Shown in pieces: positions 62,942 through 64,000 of a stretch of DNA of 64,000 nucleotides. The notes below the pieces were generated by a model. It was given only the letters and a program-made list of their open reading frames with translations. It was not told the origin of the DNA and made no database searches. The position numbers were made by a program, and so were the translations under genes. Every line of letters starts with the position of its first letter. The first letter of the stretch is position 1. Source of the DNA: Sinorhizobium americanum (GTDB taxonomy: Bacteria > Pseudomonadota > Alphaproteobacteria > Rhizobiales > Rhizobiaceae); NCBI RefSeq assembly GCF_001651855.1, contig NZ_LNQC01000039.1:53950-117949 (forward strand). The letters are read 5' to 3'.

Positions 62942-63673
62942 ATGGCCAAGGCAAAAGCGGAAACGCACAGAAACTCAAAAAAAAATGGCACGGCGACAGT
63001 TATGGCCGCCGCTCCCAAGACGGCGGCAGGAGCGGCGCGGGTCGCGCCATTGACCCAAGATCCGCATGCGATCCGTGACACCCCTGAAAAGGTGCTGGAG
63101 GTAGCAATTGGACACGAAGTCCGTACCTTTCGCAAAAAGCTCGGCATCACGGTCGCTGATGTTTCTGCGGCGACCGACATTTCAGTCGGCATGCTGTCGA
63201 AGATTGAAAACGGCAACACGTCGCCGTCACTGACAACTTTGCAAACGCTCTCGCGCGCGCTCGGCGTACCGATCACCTCTTTCTTCCGCGGTTTCGAAGA
63301 GGAACGCAGCGCCGTATTCGTCAAGGCGGGGGAGGGTGTTGATGTCGAGCGCCGCGGCACCCGCGCCGGCCACCAGTACAACCTCCTCGGCCACATCGGC
63401 TCGAACACGGCTGGTGTTGTTGTCGAGCCCTACCTCATCACGCTGACAGAAGATTCCGACGTGTTTCCAACGTTTCAGCACGACGGTTTGGAGTTCCTCT
63501 ACATGTTGGAAGGTGAGGTGGTTTACCGGCACGGCAACAATCTTTACCGTATGACCTCGGGCGACAGTCTGTTTTTCGACGCCGACGCACCGCACGGGCC
63601 GGAAGAACTGACACATTTGCCAATCCGTTATCTCTCGATCATTTCCTATCCGCGCGGCCGCGGGGGGGATTGA
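62942..63673 (+). CDS. XRE-family regulator with C-terminal cupin domain
   Basis: 243 residues. A lysine/alanine-rich N-terminus (1-45) precedes an XRE helix-turn-helix (about 56-110: FRKKLGITVADVSAATDISVG then SKIENGN). A cupin fold follows (about 165-235: HDGLEFLYMLEGEVVYRHG, MTSGDSLFFDADAPHG). PuuR-like regulators of this design usually control amine or amino-acid uptake and breakdown. ATG 62942 is chosen as the first after the fossil region; the frame is open to 62717, but that portion is out of context. It is divergent from the permease operon and probably represses it. Confidence 0.85.
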   Translation: MAKAKAETHRNSKKNGTATVMAAAPKTAAGAARVAPLTQDPHAIRDTPEKVLEVAIGHEVRTFRKKLGITVADVSAATDISVGMLSKIENGNTSPSLTTLQTLSRALGVPITSFFRGFEEERSAVFVKAGEGVDVERRGTRAGHQYNLLGHIGSNTAGVVVEPYLITLTEDSDVFPTFQHDGLEFLYMLEGEVVYRHGNNLYRMTSGDSLFFDADAPHGPEELTHLPIRYLSIISYPRGRGGD

Positions 63674-64000
63674 AGGCGTCGCGCCGCTGCTGCGGTCGAG
63701 CCAAAACGGTCTTTCGCAGTACCCGCAATAGACAATGCTGGCGGGCTCTCGCCAGGGATGCATCGCCGGCCATTTACCTTCCCGCTGGAACGAGCGAAAC
63801 TCGGTACCGCGTTCGACGGTGAAGCTCTGACGGGCAAAGGCCGGCAGCTATGAGAAGGCATTGACGATCTCGTCGAGTTGCGAGTGGCGGCTGCCATTCT
63901 TGATCAATTGGGGCATCAGGACTCCGAACGCTCATGGTCTCAACCACGCTTCACGTCGCCAGTCTTCCTTCCAAACGTTGACGTTTGACCAGCATCCCGA
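63674..64000. other. Right end: no intact gene
   Basis: 327 bases after the regulator gene. Apart from the transposase remnant at 63778-63931 I see no coding frame with a ribosome site. The window ends here, so a gene crossing the edge cannot be excluded. Confidence 0.4.
63778..63931 (-). mobile_element. Decayed IS30-like transposase fragment
   Basis: On the minus strand one frame encodes LIKNGSRHS, an internal stop, then LPAFARQSFTVERGTEFRSF. This resembles the IS30-family DDE segment (RHS, then ARQS-T and RGTEF around the second aspartate/glutamate). A stop lies within it and another just upstream, so it is inactive. No terminal repeats were found. Confidence 0.42.

Overview
The window is high-GC alphaproteobacterial DNA with gene content typical of a fast-growing rhizobium (Sinorhizobium/Ensifer type). 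The gene families fit the accessory megaplasmid (pSymB-like) of such a species better than a core chromosome: exopolysaccharide genes, a DctB/DctD-type pair, the sox and glx-glnT genes, kup, and single regulators beside small catabolic and transport operons. No rRNA, tRNA, CRISPR array or intact insertion sequence was seen. This placement is inferred from gene content, not from a database match.

Region 1 (1-14000) is a polysaccharide locus. A leftward block carries a flippase (cut by the window edge), an ExoY-like priming transferase, two glycosyltransferases, an ExoP/Wzc-like co-polymerase and an ExoF/Wza-like export protein. Divergent from it are a WbaZ-like glycosyltransferase, a phosphomannomutase and an unusual fusion of mannose-1-phosphate guanylyltransferase with an AGE-superfamily isomerase. 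Together these could make GDP-mannose and assemble and export a mannose-containing polymer. Region 2 (14100-31100) holds a DctB/DctD-like pair with an altered GAFTGA loop and no dctA, a ring-cleavage dioxygenase plus esterase pair, a VapBC-type toxin-antitoxin pair, a five-gene efflux ABC operon with its TetR regulator, an HPP-CBS membrane protein, and a two-component system divergent from a lipid A phosphoethanolamine transferase.

Region 3 (31100-46300) is mixed: phosphatases, an alpha/beta hydrolase, a UvrD-type helicase beside a protein with two HARP-like repeats, several small conserved proteins, a diguanylate cyclase, the Kup potassium transporter, a LuxR-type regulator with a degenerate receiver domain, and a RhtA-like exporter with a divergent LysR regulator.

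Region 4 (46300-63700) is the most coherent system: leftward soxB-soxD-soxA-soxG-folD, and rightward glxA, glxB-glxC-glxD, glnT, purU. Family by family it matches the N-methylglutamate pathway for methylamine use (GmaS, MgsABC, MgdABCD), with FolD and PurU able to dispose of the C1 unit through tetrahydrofolate. Next to it is an APC-type amine or amino-acid permease encoded behind three very small membrane proteins, with an XRE-cupin regulator upstream. A perfect FNR/FixK-type box and a frameshifted glycerate-kinase fragment lie between them. The right end carries a decayed IS30-like transposase fragment.

Three copies of a roughly 58-bp double-hairpin repeat (14060, 31131, 31732) differ by stem-preserving substitutions. 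Other non-coding signals include two strong intrinsic terminators around glnT, a candidate vapBC operator, and a promoter/operator for the TetR regulator that predicts a leaderless mRNA.
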